From contig JACRMO010000289.1 in assembly GCA_016214925.1 (NCBI GenBank), positions 1-5,842 of the forward strand: a DNA stretch of 5,842 nucleotides, read 5' to 3'. The notes below the pieces were generated by a model that saw only the letters and a program-made list of their open reading frames with translations, was not told where the DNA came from and searched no databases. Source of the DNA: Gammaproteobacteria bacterium. GTDB taxonomy: Bacteria; Pseudomonadota; Gammaproteobacteria; Thiohalobacterales; Thiohalobacteraceae. Of the stretch, positions 1-5,840 are shown one piece after another; position 1 is the first letter of the stretch, and each line of letters opens with the position of its first letter. The translations under genes were made by a program, and so were the position numbers.

Positions 1-157
1 CCGCGAAGCGCTCGCGCGCCTGCAAGGCGGCGAGAAAGGTTTCCTGCACCAGTTCCTCCGCCTTGTGCTCGTCGCGCGTACGGACCAGGGCATAGCGATA
101 CAGGGCGCTGCCATGCTCGTCCAGCCAGCGCTCGGGTGAACCGGCCGGGTCGCTCAC
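1..157 (-). CDS. ECF-type sigma-70 factor, N-terminal part (cut by window edge)
   Basis: RNA polymerase sigma factor of the extracytoplasmic-function type. Only the first 52 residues are visible; the gene continues past the left edge. The visible part is sigma region 2: a helix with LYRYALVRTRDEHKAEEL followed by VQETFLAAL and ARERF, the usual core-binding and -10-recognition start of ECF factors. The start is taken as GTG at 157-155. It overlaps the TGA stop (156-154) of the lipoprotein gene upstream in a GTGA arrangement, and there is only a weak purine-rich stretch before it, so translation is probably coupled to the lipoprotein gene. No anti-sigma factor is visible; one could lie beyond the edge. 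The family call is strong, but the regulon and the signal it responds to cannot be inferred. Confidence 0.85.
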   Translation of the reverse strand, partial: MSDPAGSPERWLDEHGSALYRYALVRTRDEHKAEELVQETFLAALQARERFA

Positions 158-393
158 TGCTGCCGCTCGATATCTTCGCGTTGTTTGGCGGCGGCATCGT
201 CCAGCGTCTGCTGCACGCCCTCGGCCTTCTCCAGCGCCTTGACCTGATCGCTGAACACGTTGTCTTCCGGCATCGCACCGCGCTCCGCCGTGGTATCGCT
301 TGCACGCTCCTGCACATCCGATTCCTCGCGCGAACATCCCGCCATCGCCAACGACGCAACCAGCAATATCACCGCCCAGGTCTGTTTCTGCAT
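154..393 (-). CDS. small lipoprotein, 79 aa, upstream of ECF sigma gene
   Basis: Predicted lipoprotein of unknown function. The N-terminus MQKQTWAVILLVASLAMAGC is a signal peptide with an LAMAGC lipobox, so Cys20 would be lipidated. Ser follows the Cys, which by the +2 rule favours the outer membrane. The mature part (about 60 residues) is very polar: an acidic linker, then a helix-forming stretch from about residue 43 (DNVFSDQVKALEKAEGVQQT) ending rich in Glu, Gln and Lys, possibly a coiled coil. The ATG at 393 was chosen because it gives the signal peptide and is preceded by AGGGGA at good spacing; the frame is open further upstream but without coding character. It overlaps the downstream sigma gene by four bases, suggesting co-transcription and coupling. 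I know no assigned function; a link to envelope-stress sensing is inference from context only. Confidence 0.8.
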   Translation of the reverse strand: MQKQTWAVILLVASLAMAGCSREESDVQERASDTTAERGAMPEDNVFSDQVKALEKAEGVQQTLDDAAAKQREDIERQQ

Positions 394-449
394 TAGCTTT
401 CCCCTGTATGCCCGACTGATGCCGACGCGACATGTCTTGTCCGTTGCAG

Positions 450-477
450 AGCATAACCAGACGCCCCCGATTATCAA
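450..477 (-). promoter_or_regulatory. candidate sigma-70 promoter for lipoprotein/ECF sigma unit
   Basis: On the minus strand a TTGATA element (477-472) and a TATGCT element (455-450) are separated by 16 bases, each a partial match to the -35 and -10 consensus. They lie in the 88-base gap between the sigma remnant and the lipoprotein gene and would give a leader of about 50 bases. Chance matches of this quality are common, and an ECF-type promoter could be used instead. Confidence 0.3.
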
Positions 478-481
478 GTGA

Positions 482-814
482 TCAGGCCTCACATAGCTCC
501 CGCAGCACCCAGGCCGCATCGAGCTTGCGCAACGCATCGAGTGCCTGCGCCTCGATCTGGCGGATGCGTTCGCGGGTAACGCCCTGCTGGCGGGCGATCT
601 GTTCCTGGGTGCAGTCGTCATGCACGCCGATGCCGAAGCGCATGCGCAGAATCTTGGCATGCCGTTCGGGCAACTGATCGAGCAGTTCATTCACGGCGCG
701 ACGCAGATCACGATCGATCAGCGCCTGTTCCGGCTCAAGCGCATCCAGTGCGGCGAGGCGTTCGATCCGGTCGATATCGTCGGTGCCTTCGATGGGCGCA
801 TCGAGGTGTAGCGG
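482..814 (-). pseudogene. sigma-70 factor, regions 3/4 only (5'-truncated remnant)
   Basis: The frame encodes the C-terminal end of a primary-like sigma-70 factor, 110 residues from just after an in-frame TAG (817-815) to the TGA at 484-482. It begins with PLHLDAPIEG, matching the region 3 'LDAPI' segment. It continues with a linker, then LPERHAKILRMRFGIG (region 4.1) and TQEQIARQQGVTRERIRQIE (region 4.2 helix-turn-helix, -35 binding), ending in ALRKL plus a short tail. The region 4 sequence is closer to RpoD than to ECF factors. Regions 1 and 2, needed for core binding and -10 melting, are absent. The first standard start codon is GTG at 694, inside the domain and downstream of the conserved LDAPI segment, so the gene appears 5'-truncated or frameshifted. 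It could still be expressed from 694 as a 70-residue region 4 domain, but no good ribosome site is seen. Confidence 0.65.
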
Positions 815-963
815 CTACGCCAGCGGCGCAAGACTTTGAAGTGGGTGTAGAGGAAATTTTCCTGATGGTGCGCGAGGCACCACTTGGCCAGGATGGAACC
901 GTCGCGCGAGACGATGCCGGTGACGCGGTGGGCGGTGAGCGGGCACCGGCAGGTCAGCGGCAA
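815..963 (-). other. unrecognised coding-like segment between split-barrel gene and sigma remnant
   Basis: Reading from a TTG at 963-961, this frame has about 50 codons with very high G/C at third positions and balanced amino-acid content (for example GIVSRDGSILAKW, CLAHHQENFLYTHF, LRRWRSRY). That suggests true coding sequence, past or present. Near position 815 the coding character moves to a different frame, that of the sigma remnant, while this frame continues open to 718 without coding character. It lies just after the stop of the split-barrel gene, 26 bases downstream. I do not recognise the family. It may be the start of a gene fused or frameshifted to the sigma piece, or the surviving part of an unrelated gene at a rearrangement point. 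There is no clear ribosome site and no ATG. Confidence 0.3.
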
Positions 964-989
964 TGCGTCTATACGAGCACCTAGTCCGG

Positions 990-1526
990 CTATTCGTCCT
1001 GAAGTTCGCTGTCTGTCGGCATGATTAGTGTCATGCGCGGAATCCGCGCACGGCAATTCTCGAAGACTTGCGTCACATCGACGCGTACGTAGCGCTCGGC
1101 GAGCGGCCACCAGTGTGCGTAGGCGCTACGATCTTCGACGATGCTGGCGCGGCCATTGATGCGCAGCCTGCGGCGTGCATTGAAATCGACGAACAGCATG
1201 CCGATCTGGCCGTTGACAAGGATGTTGCCCAGAGAATTGAAGTAGCGGTTGCCGCCGTAGTCCGGGAACATCAACGTTTTTGGGTCGAGCACTTTGACGA
1301 GCGCATAGGGCCGGCCTGCGGCGTCGTATTCGCGGCCGCGAAAGCTGCAGTCACATTCGCCGCGGCGGTTGGCCGTGGCGATGAAGAAGAAGGGGAGTGA
1401 CTCCACAAAACGCATGGTTCCGGCGGCAAGGGTCGCGCGGAACGCGCTATTGAAGTCGTAAGCCTGCCACAAACCTTCGACGCCGAAACGCTTGTGCGCC
1501 GCCCGTTCGCCTTCGTGATCCATCAT
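990..1526 (-). CDS. pyridoxamine 5'-phosphate oxidase-like FMN-binding split-barrel protein
   Basis: A 178-residue protein of the PNPOx-like split-barrel superfamily, expected to bind FMN (or a related cofactor) in the cytoplasm; the substrate is unknown. The family signature begins with LPFFFIATANRRGECDCSFRG at about residues 44-64, followed by VLDPKTLMFPDYGGNRYFNS, where flavin phosphate contacts are usual. NILVNGQIGMLFVDF is a core barrel strand pair, and RLRINGRASI is the typical ending of the domain. The C-terminal RVDVTQVFENCRARIPRM matches the tail of the shorter putative PNPOx proteins, and length is normal. Two ATGs are adjacent (1526 and 1523); AGGA at 1534-1531 fits the second somewhat better. 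It lies 66 bases downstream of the YHS gene on the same strand, across a strong hairpin, so a shared transcript with separate control is plausible. It is not PdxH itself. Confidence 0.88.
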   Translation of the reverse strand: MMDHEGERAAHKRFGVEGLWQAYDFNSAFRATLAAGTMRFVESLPFFFIATANRRGECDCSFRGREYDAAGRPYALVKVLDPKTLMFPDYGGNRYFNSLGNILVNGQIGMLFVDFNARRRLRINGRASIVEDRSAYAHWWPLAERYVRVDVTQVFENCRARIPRMTLIMPTDSELQDE

Positions 1527-1540
1527 TTGTTCCTGATCAA

Positions 1541-1587
1541 TGGCGATGCGCGGACGCGATCTCGTTGAGATGCGTCCGCCATCGCTA
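1541..1587 (-). repeat. strong imperfect inverted repeat (RNA hairpin) between YHS and split-barrel genes
   Basis: The arms 1543-1563 and 1567-1585 are complementary over 19 base pairs with two single-base bulges (C1549 or its neighbour, and G1558) and a three-base loop (1564-1566). One T-A and one G-T pair can extend the base. On the minus-strand transcript it starts about seven bases after the YHS stop codon and ends shortly before the ribosome site of the split-barrel gene. There is no run of T after it, so it is not a standard intrinsic terminator. A transcript-stabilising, processing or attenuating role between the two genes is inferred. Confidence 0.6.
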
Positions 1588-1592
1588 CCCGC

Positions 1593-2078
1593 TCACTTCG
1601 ATTGCGCTTTCCAGTTGGCATCGGCGCGCGTCACCATGGCCGCTGGATCTTTCAGCCACAACTCACGGGTGTTCAGGTCCGCGTGGTCGTAGAACACATA
1701 CAGCTTGCCTTCGTAGATCTCATAGGACGTCGGTTCCACATCGACTTTTGCATTCAGCTCGGCCATCGCCCAGGCACACCAGCCGTTGTAGGCGGGAACG
1801 TATTTTTCCGGGTTGGTGCGGAAGCGCTCGCGATTTGCGTCGGACGCAAAGCGATAGGTCACGCCACCATGTTTGAAGTCGCGCTTGACGAAGCCCTTTG
1901 CCGGTTTACCGCCGCCCTCGGGAAAGTAGGCCACCGGGTCGAAGCCGCCGATGGCGACGCCCAAGCCCAGGGTGTCGAAGCGTTCTTGGAGAGGTTGGGC
2001 CGGCGCCGCTTGCGCTGTCATGCCTACGATGGGCAGTGTAACCAGGCTGGCAGCCAGCAGGAATTTGCTGATGTTCAT
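1593..2078 (-). CDS. exported YHS-domain protein
   Basis: A 161-residue protein with a Sec-type signal peptide: MNISK, then a hydrophobic core to about residue 20 and a likely cleavage near AQA-A (residues 22-25). The mature protein should be periplasmic. Residues about 44-106 form a YHS domain: GFDPVAYF, a KGFVKRDFKHGGVTYRFAS strand region, NRERFRTNPEKYVPAYNGWC and AWAMA. Such proteins are common as small periplasmic genes, but their biochemical role is not established; metal or redox functions are often suggested. Cys101 is the only cysteine. The C-terminal part (LYVFYDHADLNTRELW) matches the longer YHS proteins. The ATG at 2078 has an AAGGAG site seven bases upstream; the longer open frame to 2189 lacks this and would bury the signal peptide. 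It is divergent from the LysR gene and followed by the split-barrel gene. Confidence 0.88.
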   Translation of the reverse strand: MNISKFLLAASLVTLPIVGMTAQAAPAQPLQERFDTLGLGVAIGGFDPVAYFPEGGGKPAKGFVKRDFKHGGVTYRFASDANRERFRTNPEKYVPAYNGWCAWAMAELNAKVDVEPTSYEIYEGKLYVFYDHADLNTRELWLKDPAAMVTRADANWKAQSK

Positions 2079-2215
2079 GTCGAATCTCCTTAAGAAAATT
2101 GGTCCGGGAAATGGGAAAGGCGTGTGCCAACCCATGCCTCGCAGACTAGGAGATTGCATATCGGTTAACAATGACACTAAACTGCACAATACTATTAACT
2201 ACATTGGTAATAATC
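2079..2215. promoter_or_regulatory. divergent intergenic regulatory region (YHS gene / LysR gene)
   Basis: This 137-base gap separates divergent genes, the standard place for a LysR regulator to bind. Bases 2153-2215 are strikingly AT-rich compared with the surroundings. An interrupted dyad ATTG-N12-CAAT (2153-2172) and a GTTAAC palindrome (2164-2169) are present as possible operator sequences. They do not fit a perfect T-N11-A box, so operator assignment is tentative. The minus-strand side carries the strong AAGGAG site of the YHS gene. Confidence 0.5.
2165..2193 (+). promoter_or_regulatory. candidate promoter of the LysR-family gene
   Basis: TTAACA (2165-2170, five of six matches to the -35 consensus) and AATACT (2188-2193, four of six to the -10) are spaced by 17 bases. 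Transcription would begin near 2200, which supports GTG 2216 rather than ATG 2171 as the translation start. The -35 element overlaps the ATTG-N12-CAAT dyad, consistent with autoregulation, though this is inference. Confidence 0.4.
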
Positions 2216-3121
2216 GTGCAACCGGATCGATTCACCGCGATGACGTACTTCGTTCGTATCGTCGACAAGGGAAGCCTATCCGCTGCGGCGCGCGAGTTGG
2301 GCAAGACCTTGCCCGCCCTGAGCCGCTCCCTGCGCGCGCTCGAAGAGCGGCTCGGGGCGCGCTTGCTTACGCGCACCACGCGCGCGCTTTCGCTGACCGA
2401 GTTCGGCCAGCAATATTTCGAGCACTGCCGCCGAATTCTGCACGAGGTCGAGGCGGCTGAAAGCATGGCGGGTGTAGCACGCGGCGACGTCCAGGGCCTA
2501 GTGCGCATCACCGCGCCACTGCTATTCGGGCGCCTGCATGTGGCGCCCTTGGTCGCGCCGTTTCTGGCGGCGCACCCGCAGGTGCAAGTCGACATGCAAC
2601 TCACCGACCGGGTCGTTTCAATGGTGGAGGACGGAATCGATCTCGCTATTCGGATCGGTGACTTGCAGGACTCTTCCCTGGTGGCGATTCCCTTAGGGCA
2701 GGTCGGGCGCGTAGTGTGCGCTGCGCCAAGCTATTGGGCCGCGCACGGGAAACCGCCACATCCGCTGGACCTCAAGCATCACAACTGCCTGACCTTCCGC
2801 GGGCTGAACCAGGAGCGCGGTTGGCTGTTCCGTGTAGCTGACGAAGAACGCTATGTGCCGATCCACACCAACTATTTCTGCAACGATGGCGCGGCCCTCA
2901 TCAGCGTGGCGCGCGATGGCGGCGGCATCGTACAGATGATGTCCTATCAGGTTGCCGCCGACCTGACGGCAAATGCGCTCACATCGGCACTGGAACACTG
3001 CGCGCCGCACCCGTTGCCGGTCCACGCGGTCTATCCCGGCGGCCGGCTGCTGCCGGCCAAGGTGCGCGTGCTGCTGGATGAATGGGTGTCCCAACTCAGG
3101 GCGGTGTTGGGTAAGGACTAG
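2216..3121 (+). CDS. LysR-family transcriptional regulator
   Basis: A 301-residue regulator of normal LysR length. Residues 4-63 form the winged helix-turn-helix: DRFTAMTYFVRIVDKGSLSA, AARELGKTLPALSRSLRALE and RLGARLLTRTTRALSLTE. A linker helix follows (YFEHCRRILHEVEAAES). From about residue 85 comes the periplasmic-binding-protein-like effector domain, opening with GLVRITAPLLFGRLHVAPLV and including DGIDLAIRIGDLQDSSLVAI. That wording fits the CrgA/DmlR-like subgroup. The start is set at GTG 2216 because the family normally begins two to four residues before DRFTAM. An in-frame ATG at 2171 would add 15 atypical residues and lies inside the AT-rich promoter region. It is the only plus-strand gene and diverges from the YHS/split-barrel pair, its most likely target. 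The effector is unknown. Confidence 0.92.
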   Translation: MQPDRFTAMTYFVRIVDKGSLSAAARELGKTLPALSRSLRALEERLGARLLTRTTRALSLTEFGQQYFEHCRRILHEVEAAESMAGVARGDVQGLVRITAPLLFGRLHVAPLVAPFLAAHPQVQVDMQLTDRVVSMVEDGIDLAIRIGDLQDSSLVAIPLGQVGRVVCAAPSYWAAHGKPPHPLDLKHHNCLTFRGLNQERGWLFRVADEERYVPIHTNYFCNDGAALISVARDGGGIVQMMSYQVAADLTANALTSALEHCAPHPLPVHAVYPGGRLLPAKVRVLLDEWVSQLRAVLGKD

Positions 3122-3170
3122 CCTCCGCGTCGTCACATCCGCGCATCGCCCGAAAACAGCCCGGGACTTC

Positions 3171-3293
3171 TTACGCCTTCTGGGCTATCCGCAAGACCTG
3201 CATCTGCTCCTGTATCGGCTCGAACATCGACTTGAGCTTGGTGCGTAGTAACGCGTTGACCACCGTGGTGCGATGCAGGACGGTGTAGGCCGC
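3171..3293 (-). pseudogene. short unrecognised coding-like remnant downstream of purL
   Basis: Forty codons ending in TAA (3173-3171) have high third-position G/C and read as a plausible C-terminal helix (TVLHRTTVVNALLRTKLK, then SMFEPIQEQMQVLRIAQKA). The frame is stopped by TAG at 3296-3294. It is open again before that for 16 codons (GKKLSGIGLGVDQ), so one nonsense mutation could have split a longer small gene. No ATG or good ribosome site precedes it; GTG at 3263 is the first possible start. I do not recognise the family. It is most likely the tail of a lost or decayed gene. The rest of the 3122-3368 gap shows nothing I can support. Confidence 0.3.
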
Positions 3294-3368
3294 CTATTGG
3301 TCGACACCAAGACCGATTCCTGACAGTTTTTTTCCATCGCCTCCCTAGAGATAGTGTCTCCGACCGAT

Positions 3369-5840
3369 CTACCCCACCCACACCCGCGCGTTGCGGAACA
3401 TGCGCAGCCAGGGGCCGTCTTCGCCCCACTCGTCGGGACGCCAGGAATGTTGCACGGCGCGGAATACGCGTTCGGGGTGCGGCATCATGATGGTGAAACG
3501 GCCGTCGGTGGTGGTCAGGCCGGTAATGCCCGCGGGCGAGCCGTTGGGGTTGAGCGGGTAAACTTCGGTAGCGCGACCATAGTGATCCAGATATCGCGCC
3601 GTAACCAGGCGCGCATTCATCGCCTGCTGCGCACCGTCGGCAGCCGCGAACTCCGCGCGCCCCTCGCCGTGCGCGACGGCGATGGGCATACGCGAGCCGT
3701 GCATGCCAGTAAAAAACAGCGAGGGTGAAGGCAGGATCTCCACCAGCGAGAAACGCGCCTCGAACTGTTCGGACAGATTGCGGCGGAAGCGCGGCCAATG
3801 GTCGGCTCCAGGGATCAGCTCCTTCAAACCCGACATCATCTGGCAACCGTTGCAGATGCCCAGACCGATGCTGTCGCTGCGGGCAAAAAACGCGGCGAAT
3901 TCGTCGCGCGCCTGGCTGTTGAACAGAATCGACTTGGCCCAACCCTGGCCGGCACCGAGCACGTCGCCGTAGGAAAATCCTCCGCAGGCGACGAAGCCCT
4001 TGAAGCCGGACAGCGAGATGCGTCCGCTCAGGATATCGCTCATGTGCACGTCGACGCATTCGAAGCCGGCGCGCGTGAAGGCGGCGGCCATTTCGATCTG
4101 ACCGTTCACGCCCTGCTCGCGCAGGACGGCCATGCGCGGCCGGGCGCCCCGATTGATACCCAGGGTGATGAATGGCGCGGCGACATCTTCTTCAGGTTCG
4201 AAATTGAGCTTGATCTTGATACCGGGATCCTGCACATCCAGCAGCGCGTCGAACTCCTGTTGCGCGCAGAGCGGATTGTCGCGCAGCGCCTGCATGCGAT
4301 AAGTCGTTTCGCTCCAGGCGCGTTGCAAGTCGACGCGCGACTCGTCCAGCACGATGTAGCCATCATGTTCGATGCGAATGCGGTCGTCTTCCTCGTGCGT
4401 GCCGATCACATGGCTATGCCGCGCAAAGCCGTATTCGCGCAGGATATCCAGCACGGTGTCGGTGTCGCAATGCAGCACCTGGATCACCGCGCCGAGTTCC
4501 TCGGCGAACAGCGCCGCGACCGGATCGTCGCCCGGACCGTTAACAAGTTCGTCGAGTTGGATGTCGATGCCGGCGTGTCCGGCAAAGGCCATCTCGCACA
4601 GCGCGGCAAACAGACCGCCGTCGGCACGGTCGTGATAGGCGAGAATCAGATCCTCGCGATTGAGTTCGCGGATCGCGGCGAAGAAGGCCTTCAGGGCGTG
4701 CGGGTCGTCGAGATCGGGCGCGTGATGGCCGACCTGTTTGTAGACCTGCGCCAGCGCCGAGCCGGCGATGCGGTTACGGCCCTTGCCGAGATCGATCAGG
4801 ATCAGATCGGTGTCGCCGAGATCGGTGCGCAGCTGCGGCGTGCGCGTGCGGCGCACATCGGCGACCGGCGCGAAGGCGGTGACGATCAGCGACACCGGCG
4901 CGGTGACTTCGCGGGATTCGCCGCCCGCTTTCCACACCGACTTCATCGACAGCGAATCCTTGCCAACTGGGATGGCGATACCGAGTGCGGGACACAATTC
5001 ACGGCCCACAGCGCGCACGGTGTCGAACAGATTGGCGTCCTCGCCCGGATGTCCGGCCGGCGCCATCCAGTTCGCAGAGAGGCGGATTTCCTCGATACGG
5101 TCGATATCGGCGCAGGCGATATTAGTGATCGCCTCGCCCACCGCCATGCGTCCGGAGGCCGCGGCATCGACCAGTGCGATCGGCGTGCGCTCGCCCATGG
5201 CCATGGCCTCGCCGGTGTAGCCGCGGTAATCCGTGGTGGTGACCGCCGCATCCGCGACCGGCACCTGCCAGGGGCCGACCATCTGGTCGCGCGTCACCGT
5301 GCCGGTCACGCTGCGGTCGCCGATGCAGATGAGGAAGGTCTTGTTCGCCACCGCCGGCAGGCGCAGCACGCGATAAGCCGCCTCCTGCACATCGACGGCG
5401 CGTGTGTCGAATTCCGGCTTGGTGAAGGTGCGGTGATGCACGTCGCGCAGCATCTTCGGCGGTTTGCCGAGCAGCAGCGCCATCGGCATATCGACGGGCA
5501 GGTTCTCGAAGTGGGCGTCGCCCACGACCAATTGCTGCTCTTCCGTCGCCTCGCCGACGACCTCGAACGGACAGCGTTCGCGTTCGCAGATTTCCTGGAA
5601 CTGTTCGATGCGATCCGCCGCGACCGCCATCACATAGCGTTCCTGCGATTCGTTGCACCAGATCTGCATCGGCGCCATGCCGGGATCGTCGTCGGCGATG
5701 ACCAGCATCTTCGCCCGCTCGACGCCGGCGAGCTGCAGGGTGCGCGCCTTGCTCGCGTCGCCGCGCAGCACCGGCAGCCCGGCCGCCTCGGCCTCGACGG
5801 CGCCGAGCGGATTGAGCGTCGTGATGACGAAGGGAATGTG
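3369..5840 (-). CDS. purL: PurL C-terminal region (FGAM synthase) joined in frame to a TrkA-N/RCK_N fragment; 5' end outside window
   Basis: From about visible residue 54 onward this is the large single-chain phosphoribosylformylglycinamidine synthase, which makes FGAM from FGAR, glutamine and ATP in step 4 of purine synthesis. IWCNESQERYVMAV opens the visible first AIRS C-domain. The second, non-catalytic AIRS-like half follows (HPGEDANLFD, IPVGKDSLSMK, AYHDRADGGLFAALCEMAF). The glutaminase occupies about residues 570-823 with nucleophile Cys663 in GICNGCQMM and the His788/Glu790 pair in PHPER; the Cys-His spacing of 125 equals that known for enteric PurL. The C-terminus is complete. Residues 1-52 are not PurL: VITTLNP, GLPVLRGDASKARTLQLAGV and AKMLVIADDD match a TrkA-N/RCK_N domain. 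About 520 residues expected at the PurL N-terminus, including the PurS-like and first ATP-binding domains, are missing, so the product as read should be inactive. Confidence 0.85.
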   Translation of the reverse strand, partial: HIPFVITTLNPLGAVEAEAAGLPVLRGDASKARTLQLAGVERAKMLVIADDDPGMAPMQIWCNESQERYVMAVAADRIEQFQEICERERCPFEVVGEATEEQQLVVGDAHFENLPVDMPMALLLGKPPKMLRDVHHRTFTKPEFDTRAVDVQEAAYRVLRLPAVANKTFLICIGDRSVTGTVTRDQMVGPWQVPVADAAVTTTDYRGYTGEAMAMGERTPIALVDAAASGRMAVGEAITNIACADIDRIEEIRLSANWMAPAGHPGEDANLFDTVRAVGRELCPALGIAIPVGKDSLSMKSVWKAGGESREVTAPVSLIVTAFAPVADVRRTRTPQLRTDLGDTDLILIDLGKGRNRIAGSALAQVYKQVGHHAPDLDDPHALKAFFAAIRELNREDLILAYHDRADGGLFAALCEMAFAGHAGIDIQLDELVNGPGDDPVAALFAEELGAVIQVLHCDTDTVLDILREYGFARHSHVIGTHEEDDRIRIEHDGYIVLDESRVDLQRAWSETTYRMQALRDNPLCAQQEFDALLDVQDPGIKIKLNFEPEEDVAAPFITLGINRGARPRMAVLREQGVNGQIEMAAAFTRAGFECVDVHMSDILSGRISLSGFKGFVACGGFSYGDVLGAGQGWAKSILFNSQARDEFAAFFARSDSIGLGICNGCQMMSGLKELIPGADHWPRFRRNLSEQFEARFSLVEILPSPSLFFTGMHGSRMPIAVAHGEGRAEFAAADGAQQAMNARLVTARYLDHYGRATEVYPLNPNGSPAGITGLTTTDGRFTIMMPHPERVFRAVQHSWRPDEWGEDGPWLRMFRNARVWVG
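5676..5840 (-). other. TrkA-N (RCK_N) domain fragment fused to PurL
   Basis: This is the 5' portion of the preceding reading frame. It encodes about 52 residues resembling the second half of a TrkA-N nucleotide-binding Rossmann domain: a strand ending in FVITTLNP, then AEAAGLPVLRGDASKARTL, then ERAKMLVIADDDPGM. In known proteins this follows the membrane part of Kef-type cation:proton antiporters or K+ channels and would continue with more Rossmann sequence. Here it passes into PurL at the DDPGM codons (5690-5676), where PurL itself normally has a D-E/D-P-G-M stretch. Confidence 0.7.

Noticed and set aside
394..690. Upstream extension of the lipoprotein frame to 690
   Set aside because: The extra part overlaps the sigma remnant in another frame, is Cys/Arg/Ser-rich and would remove the lipoprotein signal peptide from the N-terminus.
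748..984. Plus-strand open frame opposite the unknown coding-like segment
   Set aside because: Third-position G/C is clearly lower than in the minus-strand frame, and the peptide has the composition of a complement shadow.
1602..2093. Plus-strand open frame of 163 codons opposite the YHS gene
   Set aside because: Antisense shadow of a well-supported minus-strand gene; no family resemblance and no ribosome site.
2171..2215. ATG 2171 as the LysR start
   Set aside because: It adds 15 residues unlike any LysR N-terminus, overlaps the likely -35/-10 elements and has no Shine-Dalgarno sequence at a usable distance.
3153..3185. AGCCC...GGGCT stem followed by GTTTT on the minus strand as a purL-side terminator
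   Set aside because: Five-pair stem with a 19-base loop and only four T; too weak to call.
3297..3333. Possible plus-strand intrinsic terminator after the LysR gene: TTGGT-CGAC-ACCAA hairpin and a seven-T run
   Set aside because: The stem is only five pairs, the T-run lies 16 bases beyond it instead of directly after, and the site is about 180 bases past the LysR stop.
3133..4059. Long minus-strand open frame inside the purL region
   Set aside because: Arg/Ala-rich shadow in another frame of purL, which is confirmed by family motifs along its whole length.
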